Positions 33,001 through 45,200 of a stretch of DNA of 64,000 bases are shown one piece after another. The position numbers and the translations under genes were made by a program. Within the stretch, counting starts at the first letter, position 1; every line of letters begins with the position of its first letter. Origin of the DNA: Trichinella spiralis (Eukaryota > Nematoda > Enoplea > Trichinellida > Trichinellidae); assembly GCA_000181795.3 (NCBI GenBank), contig CM012953.1:19605081-19669080 (forward strand), written 5' to 3'. The notes under the pieces were generated by a model. That model did no database searches. It was not told the origin of the DNA and saw nothing but the letters and a program-made list of their open reading frames with translations.

Positions 33001-34443
33001 ATAGAATAAATAATTATAATTTAAAAGAATAACATGTTTTATTGATATTTACATACGACAATGAACTACAATCAATATAACTATTTAGAAATAATTAAAC
33101 AATTCGCAAATAATTTTTTTTAATTTTAAGTTCTGTTAATTTCTTTTTTTTGCTTTTCGTGTGAATATTCTGATTTTTGTTCAATATGTTTTATATTCAT
33201 TTTATTATTGGAGAATAATATTTTTCTGAAATAATAATGATAATAAATCATTTTCATTTCTGTTACGTCTGTTGCACATTTGAATTTTAATTGTCATATA
33301 CAATGATTTTTGCTTTTTTTGCTTCCATTACGCTTGTTGCTTTTGGAACAAGTCTACAAAAATGCTGTTGGTCTAATAATGAAATTTATTTTTATGGAAA
33401 ATTTTACAAAATGTAACTGTTTGATCAAATTGTTACAATTGATTACTGTAAAATTTAAACACTGTAATTCATTTCAGTTCAAAAAGCAAATGGGATGACA
33501 GTTGAAAAGATGAAATGCTTGTTTTTTTCAGAGTTTTATTTAAATAAATAAATTTAATAGTTTAATACATATATATATATATGGAGTTCAATTCGATTCA
33601 ATTCATTTTCACAATGTGTAATTTTGAATTGTTATCTGGTAATAATTTACAGAATTGCATTTGAACTTTCTTATCTTTTTTATTTGTTGAATACAAAAAT
33701 TGTTTTGAATAAATTTTTCTTCATTTATTAATCTTTGAAAAACAGAAAAATATTCCATTTTGATTCTCATATATTTTTTAATAAAATCTTATTTTTTGTA
33801 ATTTTTTTTACATTTTTCAATTATAATGCAAAGTTTGAAGAAAGAAAAAATATTTTTCACGTTATTATTTGAAAAGAACAAATACTGAAAAATGAATGTA
33901 TGAATTGTTAATTTTTGAATTGTGAGAAACTATTTTACGCTTGAAATAGTGTTTCTGAATTGTCGAATGGACATGAATGGAATTGTTGAGTTTGAACAAT
34001 TTCAATGTTAATGAATGAATTTAGTTTTCGATTTCGATGAATGAAATTAGTTTTTCAGGCACTGCAGATTTCAATAGTGAAGAAAATTATTCACTCGATC
34101 ATTGACTGATCAAACAAGTTATAAACTAGTAATAATAAATAATTATTTATGCATATCACTCACTGATGGGCGAGTCTGTAAACAAACTCGACAAATCTTA
34201 CTTTTACTTGACAATGTTCTTATATTAATTTCAACATTATTTTGTCACTCTTCATATTCAGATTGATGTTTTTTAGTTGTGTTTTTATGCATCGCGGTAT
34301 ACAATTTTATTTTCAATTAAAAATAGAATATCAATTTCACTAATTGAAACAAAAAATATATATGCATGCATGCATGTATAATTATTAATTTTTCATTATT
34401 GAATATATTTTGAAAGAGATGAAAGAAAAAGGAAAAAAAACAT
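30061..34443. other. Long AT-rich interval without a recognisable gene
   Basis: The sequence is very AT-rich, with scattered TA and TTTA runs and no long open frame. It could be a first intron of the AFF gene, if the candidate exons at 29.2-30.1 kb belong to it, or plain intergenic DNA. Confidence 0.45.
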
Positions 34444-36313
34444 TTATTTTTGTTGTTGTTGTTGTTCTTTTATTTGCATAGTTTGTAAGTTAATTTGGTC
34501 ATTTATGAATTTTTGAAATATTTGAAATTTTTGTTCAGAGCAGTGATTCATTGGACAGATAGTAGTGTAGAGTGATGAAAAATTTTCATTTTTTGTAAAC
34601 TGATTTTTGAACATTGGTTGGTTGGTTGAACCGGTAAACAACGTGTTCACGAATTGCATGCAGTCTTTGTTATTGTTGTTGACCGCAATTGCAACCGGTC
34701 GAATATTCCACTGCTTTGCTATGTTGTTCAATACTTTGTAGATGTCGGTTATTTGACATTTTTCCAACCAAAATAGTCGACAATAAACTGGCAAAGTTCT
34801 ACGAAAGATATTCACAGCATAATGTTTATTTATTTATTTAAACAACAACAACAAATGAATATTTGGATCAATTTCATTTTTCCAATCAACATGATCATCA
34901 TTAGAAATGGAATATCACTTCCAAGCAAGTTGTTTCATAATTATTTTTTCTTAAATTGTATATATTTATATATATATATATATATATGTAGACGTGGGTG
35001 TACTTACAACTCTTTTTTACAAAGAACTTTAATGATATCATTGAATATATTTGATCATGCTGTCTAAATAACAATTAGTGCCAACAGCTTGCTTATTCAT
35101 CATCTTTCAGCTTTTCCGTGCCATTCCATCAGCTGGCGCCTCCATCATTCACTTGACAGCATTCCATTTCATGTGAGCAGTTTACTTTCGCATGTTTGAT
35201 CAACGCATGTTCCAAGCAATTCTCAGATTCCTCTTTTCACCTGTTCTGTCTGTTCAACTTGATTGGACAAACAACAAATTTCTACCATAATTTGTTATTT
35301 TTCAAAAAAAAAAATTCTCCCCCATTCTCCAATTCAACAACACATTCTTCGATGTTGTTCTGATAAAAATAATTTCATCCTCCTGATGTTGTCAGCTGAT
35401 GAGTTGATAACAAGTTTTAGATGTTTACTTAATTTTCAAATTCTTACTGTAAATGAAATTCAAAATTTTCATAATTTGAAATTTGTCGTAATTGATTGTT
35501 GAAACATGAAATTCAATTCAATTTAAAAAATTTTGTAGTTTGATTTTCTTTAGAACAATTATTTTTACTTAACTATTATATATATATATATATTTATTTA
35601 TTTATTTATTTCAAATAATTATGAACATTTGAAAGTTTTTATTTTGCTTACGCAATGGAATTTCCGGTTGCACAGCATGTCAGTTGACCAATAAACAGTG
35701 GGTTGTCTTTGATGGTAGTTTGTAATGACGTAGTTGCACTTCCCGACGGATTACGTAATCGTCTGAATAACTGCTAGAGATAGATAGATAGCAATGACGC
35801 TTTGAGAGACAGTGACAAATTTTCTACTCATACAACCCGTAGCAATGTTGATTTTTGTCCCATTGAACATGTCGGCTAATTTGGTAAACAGGGCAATAAT
35901 GTATACTTTATTTCTGCGGTTCGACAGCAACTGCGATGTTTTGTACACGCAAGCCGATAAATTATTAGGCCATGCTTGTAATTAATGCATGCATGTCTTT
36001 TGAATAGTGTTGAATTTTCATCATCTCACATAACAACCAGTAAGTATGTAGATATATACAATTTTATACAACAATTATTTCAAATCCAAACTTTTTAGAA
36101 AAAAAAGAAATTATTTTTAATAATTTTTCTTGATTATTTTTTTCAAATTTCCACTTCCTTGGCATTGTATACATTTGTTTATTCTATTATATAACTAACT
36201 ACATATTAAAAGAAGAACGAAACATTTTTTGACTAATTTAAATAAGAAAGTTTAATTTTGAAGTTCCATCGGAGAATTTTACATTTCATTTCAATAACTT
36301 TGAATGAGCTGCA

Positions 36314-36346
<33 letters not shown>

Positions 36347-36863
36347 TTTATCTGTATGTTACTACCAATTGAGTTCTTCGCTGTTAAATGAATCTTTGAA
36401 TGAATATTTACATTGTTGATAATGCGTGATAAATTAAACATATAAGGATAAATGATGAAATACGAAATTATGTTGACGTTTATTGCTTCAAGATGATTTT
36501 ATAAAAGAGACATTTCAACAACAGTAGTTTATGTATGAGTGGTGTGATGAATACTCTTCAAACTCAATAATATTCGTTGTTGTGATTTTATTTATTTATT
36601 TATTTATTTATTTATCCATTCATTCATTTAGTTGTATTGATTCCGCATGATTGGCATGACATTCTGGTTGGTTTTTCTTCCTTCCTTTTAATAAATCATA
36701 TTTAAAATTGACACGTGAAAATGGATTATTTATTATATTGGTTGAAAAAGTTTGCATATTTGTCATTAAAAGTGGCATTGTTTTCCGTCAACATTTCTCG
36801 AAAGTTGCGAAACATTTATTTACATAAAAGCTGACGTGCGGCGGCGGCAACTGTCGTTTTCAT
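34444..36863 (-). CDS. Unrecognised four-exon gene model
   Basis: The last exon (34798-34444) is open for 118 codons in stop-rich DNA, follows TTTCGTAG and ends with a glutamine run. Exon 35773-35652 follows CTATCTCTAG, ends at GTAAGC and joins it in phase; together they read NPLFIGQLTCCATGNSIA then TLPVYCRLFWLEKCQ. Exon 35974-35811 (KVYIIALFTKLADMF) joins in phase, but its acceptor and donor are poor. A start exon 36863-36824 (MKTTVAAAARQLL) also joins in phase but is weakly supported. The sum is 226 residues. The two 3' exons are the firm part. I recognise no family. Alternating beta-like strands and helices hint at an alpha/beta fold, which is inference. The gene lies antisense within what may be the AFF 5' intron. 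Confidence 0.42.
36315..36344. repeat. (ATT)n microsatellite
   Basis: About ten tandem ATT units without interruption. Confidence 0.9.
36586..36614. repeat. (TTTA)n microsatellite
   Basis: About seven tandem TTTA units. Similar runs recur at 35594-35612, 38451-38478 and many other non-coding places in the window. Confidence 0.9.
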
Positions 36864-38448
36864 TTTTTTACTTTCTTTTCAATATGATCCATTATTATTC
36901 ATATGCATAAATAATGCAATACAATGCAAATTTTATTGTAGATTATTCAAATTTCGAACATTTTTATTAAATATGAAAAAGGGGAAGAAATTTGTTGACT
37001 TTTAAGTTGAAATTTGCAGGTCATTTGCAGGTGACCGAAAGTGTCACGCACATACTAATGGTACAGTGCTTTGAATTGCTGTCAATAACATTTCGAGAAA
37101 TTTTCTCTCTTGCGTTGTTGTCCTTCTTTTCATAGTCCCAGAAAAACCTGAATCTCTTCGAATTCACATTTCAGTGTTGTATGTGGATTTTAACCAAAAA
37201 TTTAAATTTTTTAAATTATTATTATTATTTTTTAATTTCATTAATCCAACTACAGTACAATAATATTGCATTTGTAATTGTGATTATAGAAATTGTTTTT
37301 AACAGTGTTCCTCCTGTTGGCATTTCAAGTTGAAAAAATATTGTTATTTTTGAAAAATTAGAGGAAAAAAACAACGACAGATTACGATCTTTTTTTTCTT
37401 CTCATTGTTTGGAATATTACAATTGTAAATTTGCATATTAAATGTTTTCCTCAAGTCTAATGCCATTTGACATTGTCGTGTTGAATGTCATCAACACTGT
37501 TTGCACTGCACGTTGTAATAATAAATGTTGATCATCGTCAGCCATTTTTGAATTTGACATCATTTTTTGCTTTATTTAATTTTATTGAACTAACGATTTG
37601 AAAAAAAACATTATATTCCCTTTTTTTGGTTCCATCAAGGAATTGGTTAATTTTTTTTTCGATAATTTCAAAATAAACTTCATATATGTAGATGCAAGTG
37701 AATGAATACATTTGAAAGAAAAAATTATTGCTTCACTCAACACGCAATTGATGAAAATATTTGGAATCAATTTTTGAAATCCATCTTGATATTTATAATT
37801 TAAAAAATCAATTCTTTTTCATTACTTATATTAATTATTCATTTAATAATCGAATTTATTATTGCGACTCATCATTTCAATTTATCCTGCTACTTTTTCT
37901 TGCAGTTGAATAAAGAAATAAATTTGCATAGTTATATTAATTTTATTCTAATGAAAAATGTCATGTTTCATATTTTTAATTTTCATCTTTGTTTCTTTGA
38001 AAAAATAATAATTAAATAAACTTTGACGTTGGTCAATTATTCTTTTCTTTTTTTTTCTTTTATCACAAAGTTCAAGGCTGAATTTGGAATACATTGATTT
38101 TTTTGTTGTTGTTGTTTATAATTAAAATATTAATAATTAAAATAAAATACAGCAAGTTTATCATATTAATGAATAAATCATGAATGGTGCAGTAATAATA
38201 ATAATAATAATCAGTTGTTCCATTGAAAAGATTTAAAATATGCCATTTTAAAATAAATTTCAGTTAAAGTTTATAATAATTTAAACTTTTGTAAACTTTG
38301 AAATACTATTTTAAATTTATTTTGGTGTTTTGCTTTTGTTTTGTCTCAGTAAGTTTTTACGTAAATCTGTGTGGATTTTTTTCTTCGCGATACAATGTTC
38401 CATAAAGTGATGTTACCAGCAACCAACCACGCAATGGTAAATGTAATA

Positions 38449-38450
<2 letters not shown>

Positions 38451-38478
<28 letters not shown>
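38451..38478. repeat. (TTTA)n microsatellite
   Basis: Seven tandem TTTA units in the gene-poor interval. Confidence 0.9.
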
Positions 38479-38479
<1 letters not shown>

Positions 38480-39674
38480 TTACACGTGTTTGATTGTTTA
38501 TTGGTTTCTGTTGCCGAAGATGCAATTAATTATTTGTTGAATAGATGTTTTTTCTCTTCTCTGTCGTCATTGTACAATTCTTTCAGTTAGGTAGAAGAAG
38601 GTTTAAAAAGGTAGAAAAATGAAATAATCGAAATAATTGGATAAATTACATATCAAAGTAAATTTAAATATAAAAATAAATTGCTATTATTATTATTATT
38701 ATTCATTTTCGTTGCTGTATATATATATATTTTTTTTAAATATGACAAAGTTTTATTAAATTGTTCAGTTGATTAATGTGTTGCGTAATGGCAAGTTGGA
38801 TAGTTTGAAAATTGTTGCTTGCACATTTGAACGGCAATAATTAATGGCAAATAAAAATTTTCATCTTCTAATCCTTTTATTTGTTTTACGTCATTCTTTT
38901 TATTAATTTTAATCTTGCGTTTGTGAATGCGTTACGGTATCAGTGATTTCACTTTGAACAAGGATTAATAATTTGAAAAACAAAGAATTTCCCACTAATC
39001 GTCTTTAATAATTATAGATATGATAAAATAAATTTGCATTTTTTTCCATTATTTTTTTACGCCAGTGGGTTAGGTGATGCACATTGTCGACTTGTCGATT
39101 GTGATGTACGTACGTGTACGTGGAAACTGGAACGTTGATTTGATCAAAATGTGCCAAGAGACAAATTATCCAACAGAAAGCACTGTCAATAATAAATAAT
39201 AAGTGAAGATAGCTACTGACGTCAAAATTGGAAATATCAATTATTAACAAAAATTCCTGCTTTTTACATCTCTAGTGTAATTTTTTTCCTCAGAAAAAAA
39301 CGGTTATCTACAGTACGTTAGGGGAAGAATGTTTTAGTTTTATAAATTTCAAAAAAGCTAAAAATGATGTTTTGCAATTGTTGGTTTTATTTAGTTTAAA
39401 ATTGAAAGATTAATACTCATATTTTTTCCTTATATTCATTTTGTACGTTTTTGTATAGATAGATGTATTGTTGTTTTGTTCGTCTGAGCAATTCAACGAA
39501 ATTATAATAGTTTCATAGTGGGAAATTTTTAATAAATAAATAAGTAAATAAAAGATTTCATCATTGAACTGTTCGATCGATTGGAAAAAGATTAAATTGG
39601 TTTACAATCAGCAGCTGTGTGCGAGTAGGCAATGTGATAAAGGTGTATTAGGGTGTACAGGCGGTGATTTTGTG

Positions 39675-39682
39675 TGACGTCA
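39675..39682. promoter_or_regulatory. Perfect CRE palindrome TGACGTCA
   Basis: The eight-base CREB/ATF consensus occurs in a less AT-rich patch (about 39.6-39.95 kb) some 2.6 kb upstream of the AFF start exon. It is the only perfect copy I noticed. Chance occurrence cannot be ruled out. Confidence 0.45.
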
Positions 39683-41352
39683 TGTTTTCACAGCATACGC
39701 CAAGAATACCATTTCAGTAGAAATCATTTGCAGCTAATGAATGAAGAATTTCATATTATTAGCATTAGCCTAGTAAGCTTGAAATTTCAAGCGTCGCTTG
39801 CCGTTGGCAGCGCGGAACAAATTTTGCAATTTCATTGCTATTTTCCACAGCGAATTTTCTCTTCTACAAACTTTACATCATACAAATTCTCCGCTTGCAC
39901 GTACGTCACTGCTGTGGATCCCACAACTACACTAATTTACAACCATCTTACATTGTTACTTTATACATGGCAAGTGGGAAATTTATTTCTATTCTTATTT
40001 TTCCATTTCTACTTCCTCATTCGTTCGGATATTCGTATTTTTTTAAAAAAATATATCACCACAGTTTTTCATCTTGCGATTCTTTTTCTGCTTTGGTAAA
40101 TTAATATGAAAATAATTTTATTACAATTGAATTTGCCATTTCGAAATATTTCAATGTGCATTAACGATACTATTTATGAAAATTTTTATAAATTGAACTA
40201 AGTCAATGAATTTGTAAATTCCTTCTGGAAAATTGATGAATATTAATTGAAACAATAATCCGATTAATCAAATATTGTTGTTGGGCAGTTATTTTTCAAA
40301 GCTCTCTTACAACTCTCCAGAATGCAAAATTTCACAATTCAAACAAATAGTGCATTGTGATTGTTCAATCGCAATGTTAGCAAAAACAATTTGCTCATTT
40401 TATTTTATTTCACAATTTATTGTTCAACAATTTTCAGGGAACTGAAAAAAAAACTTTGTTTTAAATAAATCTTTTATTATTATGTCATTGTTGTGTTTAT
40501 TTTCAAATTTAATCGATTGATTGTCGATAATGAATAGATTATTATTATTATTATTATTCACAATTCAGTAAAGTTTTTTTTTGAAAAAATTTATACTTGC
40601 ATGTCAGTTACCATTACTAGTTTTGAATGATGACAACAATTTTCATTCTGCAGCACACGTCTCATTCAATTGATCGTACAATTTTCAGTATTACAAAAAT
40701 TCACATTTACTGTAAATTTTAAATTTTATTTTATTTTTTCATATATTTTTCTGGATTAATCATAGCGGATCACTGTGTTTATTGTTATGATTTGTGTTGT
40801 TGTTCATTTCGCGCACTTTTGACCAAATCAAAAACCACACATTACAGTGTTTGATAAATAAATAAATGAAACTGTAAAATGGGCAATAAAAATTATGATG
40901 AACAAAAAAGCAAAACAATAAAGAAACTTAAAAAAATAATAATGGAATGTTTTTTTTTGTTTTCAGTACAAAGTGAAAAGTTATTTGAATAGTTTGCATT
41001 CAGTATTTATAGCTTTTCAGCTGCTTGTGATCAATTTTTCTCTCTGAGTGTGGTGAAAACGTGTTCTTTCTATTTTGCTTGGAACTTTGAAAAATAGATA
41101 AAGTACAATTTGACGATGAAATCTAGTTTTCAAATTACTATTACATTTACTTTATATTCGACTTTCTCAACTTTGCATACTTACACATCAATGATCGAAA
41201 ATGTTCAAATGCAAATTAAAATAATAATAATAATTATTATTATTATTATGAAAAAGTGGGGAGGGGGTAAAAGAACTTTTTTATTTTATTTTATTTTATT
41301 TTTTGCTAATCCAATTCTCATAAAATGATTAGTGAGCTTCGCTTTTAGCATC

Positions 41353-41470
41353 TTTGCGAAATATAAAAAATAGCATGGCACGTGTTTGACGTGCCATGCA
41401 GCGTTTAGCCTTGCAAACCTTAATGCAGAGAGACGGTTCCGTTCCACTTGTATCGTATGTATTTCGCAAA
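41353..41470. ncRNA. Compact structured element with nested inverted repeats
   Basis: The outer arms TTTGCGAAATA (41353-41363) and TATTTCGCAAA (41460-41470) are perfect reverse complements. Inside, GCATGGCACGT (41373-41383) and ACGTGCCATGC (41389-41399) form an 11-bp stem with a five-base loop (GTTTG), and CACGTG (41379-41384) is an E-box. The block is much richer in G and C than its surroundings. It could be a structured RNA gene, a short element with terminal inverted repeats, or a cluster of protein-binding palindromes. It has no tRNA layout, and no Sm-site or known snRNA consensus was recognised. The strand is undetermined. Confidence 0.4.
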
Positions 41471-41994
41471 AAATAATTGCTCCATTGTTCGTGTCATTTT
41501 AACAGTTGATTATCTAATCCTAATTACATATAGATGTATAAATATTATCTTTTCAATATTGTTCGTAAAAAATAATTGATGGATTAAGAAAGAAGAAAGA
41601 AAGGATTATCGATTGTTTTATGAATAAAAGTTTTGTTGTTTGTTCACGGAGAAGGTGTAATTATAGTGGTAATTATTTGTCATTAAAAAGTGTATAAGCA
41701 GTGTGAAATGGATGGTTATAAATAGATTCCTTACTGTACTTGTTCATTTTTAACACTGAATTATAAAATGTTTACAATTATTTTTTATCATGTGCTGAGC
41801 AAAAAAAAAACAGATTTATGAATAATAATGATTATGTGCATATTAGAGAGATGGATGTGGAGTTGTTTTGAATTTTTCCATCAATACAAAAGTGATAGAT
41901 AGATAGATATATTATGTTATGGCGAGGTCATTTTTAACAAAGTGGTTCAGTGTTGTGTGTCGCTTATGTTGTTTTCATTTGACCTGTCTTTGTG

Positions 41995-42020
41995 TCTGTG
42001 TTCTGTCTGTCTGTCTGTCT
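41995..42020. repeat. (TCTG)n microsatellite
   Basis: Four to five TCTG units with degenerate TCTG-rich sequence continuing to about 42055, shortly upstream of the AFF start exon. A second TCTG run is at 47311-47335. Confidence 0.85.
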
Positions 42021-42249
42021 CAGTGCCTTTGTCTGTCTTTTTGTTTGTCTGCCTGTGGTTTTATTGGTCAGTATATTTTCCACCTTGCTGCACGCGAAGG
42101 TGATGGATGCTTAATCAAATCCAAGTCATTCGTTGAACAACGACGCGTTTCGCGCGCGCTCTGTTCAAATTCGTGTTTCATTAAGGGGAAATTTGAATTT
42201 TGAAATATTTTTTGATTTTTTTTTCATTAATGAAAAAAATTCTTTGCAG

Positions 42250-45200
42250 ATGCAGGAGCGTGAAGCGCTGAGGCGCCAAGCGGAAGAAGCTCGGCGTTCG
42301 GGCGTTGCAAAAGTTGCGTCCAAGCCACAAGAACACCTTTCATGCGCTCCGGTATTCGACCCTCCAATTCGAGTAGGAAATATCGATATAGAATACAAAT
42401 ATACTACGTATGGATTTTCTCTTTTTTACAGGTACGGGATAATGATGAGGATAGTTTGCATGTGAGATTGAAACGATCGTTGGGCAGTTTTGAGGAGGTG
42501 TCGAGATATTTGTTCAACGGTATGAGACTACCTGGAGTGGATTGTCGTCCGGTCCAAAGTGGGAACGATTCATCATTTGTAAACGGGATACAAAATTCAC
42601 AAGCTGAAGCGAATAGTCAGTATGCTTGTGAAATGTACAAAAATGGCCAACAACGTCCACCGAAACCTCCATCCTCCACGTCACGGGGCAAGAGTTCCAC
42701 GCGAACATCACCAGTGGTGAAATCGTTGAAAAATTCTCCCACGAAAAACGGTTCCAAGCATCACAACAACCATGTCCATCATGCAAATCCACCGTCTTGC
42801 AACACCACATCGAAACACTGCACAGATGCGGTAAGATTTATGATGATTATTATTATTAAGTTTTTTTTTTCATTTTTAATTTTCAAATGAAATTTAAATA
42901 TTTTCCACATATTCAATTCATTCGTTCAATCGATTAAGGAAAAAAAATATAATATACATTTCGAAACAACATTAATACTTTACTCTGCAGTATTTATTTG
43001 TAATTGTATCACCAAAAAATAATATCAGTGCTTTTTTATTGGTCTGTTCAATTCGTAAGTTTCCTTCGTAATGACGCCATCTGTTTGATGATTTAATTAT
43101 TTGATGACGTATGACAGCACAACTGATTTTCATCGAATAGAGTTCTTTTATTTTTTTTTCTCGCAAAATTATGTAATAACAATAATTTTATTGTTTGTTT
43201 GTTTTTCATTCACAATGTTTGCTTTAATTTTTTGTCAATTTGCTAATGTAGAATTTGAAACCGATGATTTTTATTTAATTTTTTTTACTTGTTTGATAAA
43301 ACAGATTCAAAATGCAAAATTTATTTATAAAATTGGAAAAATACCTTGACACAGTTTTGTTTTTTTTTCTCTTGACAAAAAATGTTCCCTTCAAAGTATG
43401 TAATCAATGCCAAAAAATACTATGGAAAAAATTCTGTATGTAATGATAATGCAAAAAAACGGCGGGAAAGGCGGGAAAAAAATTAATGATTTTTCTTCAA
43501 TTAATTAATTTGTGTTAATTTTTTAAATGACAATTTATTTCAACTGCTGACTGCTGCAATATGGCAGTTGTAGATTTGCCAATAGCAGTTGTTATAGCAG
43601 TCATAATTTTTACACTGTGATGATACTTTTAATTATTTCCAAAAAAAAATAAAGTGGTGTGAGTGAAAAAAAATTTTTCCCCTTTTTATTCCATAAATAG
43701 ATTTATTTTATACGCTTATAGATTTTCATTTCACCATCTTCGATTGTTGTTTGTTCAATTTGCAATTTATTTTTATTACATTTGCATGGTTGGTTTCGTG
43801 ATTATCTTTTTTTTTCCACTGCACATGCTTTATTTAATATAGTTCATGTTTTGTTCGTTGAATTCATTATTATTGTTTTTTTTGTGTTTTTGTGATAAGC
43901 TTTTATTTAATCTTTTTTTTTGATATTTGGTCAATAATAATAATAATAATAATCAGTTGCTAGGTTGAAAGGTGAACTTGAAATGTCAGATCTGCCAAAT
44001 TTGGTTGTTATTATTATTATTGGTTATGTTTTTCGGCTTTTCAATCATTTATGCATAGCAAAGAAAGAAAACGAATTGCAATAGAATAGAATAGAATAGA
44101 ATAGAATTTTCTTTTGTTTTTGTGTAATGAAGAAAGAAATTTAAAATTAAAAATATTGATCAATGTTATTTTAAATAAAAAATAAATTTCCAGTTTTTTA
44201 TATAATTTTCTCTTTTTGAAATTGATGATCAAATTTTATTTTATTTAAAAAAGCTTGTCTGATATGCGTGAATACAAGGGATGTGTAAAATTAAATTTAA
44301 AATAAAGTGGAAAAAAATATATTTATATATTTATTGTTAATTTTTATTTTTTGAATAAATTTTCACTTCAAGTGATCAATGTTTGCAATTATAAATTTCA
44401 TCTATCAAGTAAATTGCGTTCATTTATGTCGTATGGAGAGACAAGGAGGCAGGGAGGGAGTGAGAGAAAGAATATGGTTGTTTAGAATTAATTGATTAAC
44501 GAAATAGAACCTCGTGTTTGTAAGTAGCTTGCTTCTCGCAAAACTGCTTTTATATTGGCTATGGTATTTTTTATATGAATATTATTCTCGGATGCATGCT
44601 TGCTCTTGTAAGCAGTTGATATAATTTTTATTTCTATTTTTCAAATATGTATTTATGATTGCGTGTGAAATTGTTCATAACAAGTGAAAAACAGTCACAA
44701 TCTTGCCTTGTGTTGGTAGGATTTTTTCATGATTTATTTATTGAATTATAAAATTTATTTGAAAAAATTCAAATAGGAGGAGCAAATTTAAAAATTTTAC
44801 AGGTTGCTGTTAAATGAGTGAATCATCTATTTATTATTATTATTATTTACTTGGCAATTAGCGAATTTCATGTGTAAATGTATTTATATATAATATAATA
44901 TAATATAATATTATATTATATTATATTATATTGTATAATACTATAACTACACTATACTGGTCGATTTTGTTATTGACCAGTCTGGATAGTCAGTGTTGTG
45001 GCGTGCTGTGTTTCCATTTCGCTTTTCATCTTAAAGCTCATCCGATCAATTTCACGTGTTCACTCTATTTATTTACAGGGTCTGAAAGGTGAACATGCTG
45101 CTGCAGCAACTCATGTTCTCTCTCTCTCTATCTCTCATTCTCTATGTATTTTTCTTCTTTGTATCAAACTTTATTGTTTTTTTATTAAAAAGAAATTAAA

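Larger units (their letters stand above)
36864..41352. other. AT-rich interval upstream of AFF
   Basis: No convincing coding exon is seen. A less AT-rich patch at about 39.6-39.95 kb contains a perfect CRE and may be a promoter. Tetra- and trinucleotide repeats are common. Confidence 0.4.
42831..45078. other. Long AFF intron 2
   Basis: The intron is AT-rich, holds an ATAGA repeat (44081-44107) and a 44-bp palindrome (44888-44931), and shows no coding segment. Confidence 0.6.

Noticed and set aside
35111-35173. Plus-strand exon-like segment (LFRAIPSAGASIIHL) with acceptor CATCTTTCAG and donor GTGAGC
   Set aside because: It lies in an intron of the unknown minus-strand gene and does not join in phase to the other plus-strand candidates.
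39838-39930. Minus-strand frame with TYVQAENLYDVKFVEEKI
   Set aside because: It looks protein-like but has no matching exons in phase with the unknown gene at 34-37 kb and is too short to support alone.
39674-40099. 141-codon plus-strand open frame
   Set aside because: No homology, no splice context and an unlikely composition; probably non-coding sequence in a less AT-rich patch.
41919-42203. 94-codon plus-strand open frame upstream of AFF
   Set aside because: Much of it is a TCTG repeat translated as Cys/Leu/Ser; no coding support.
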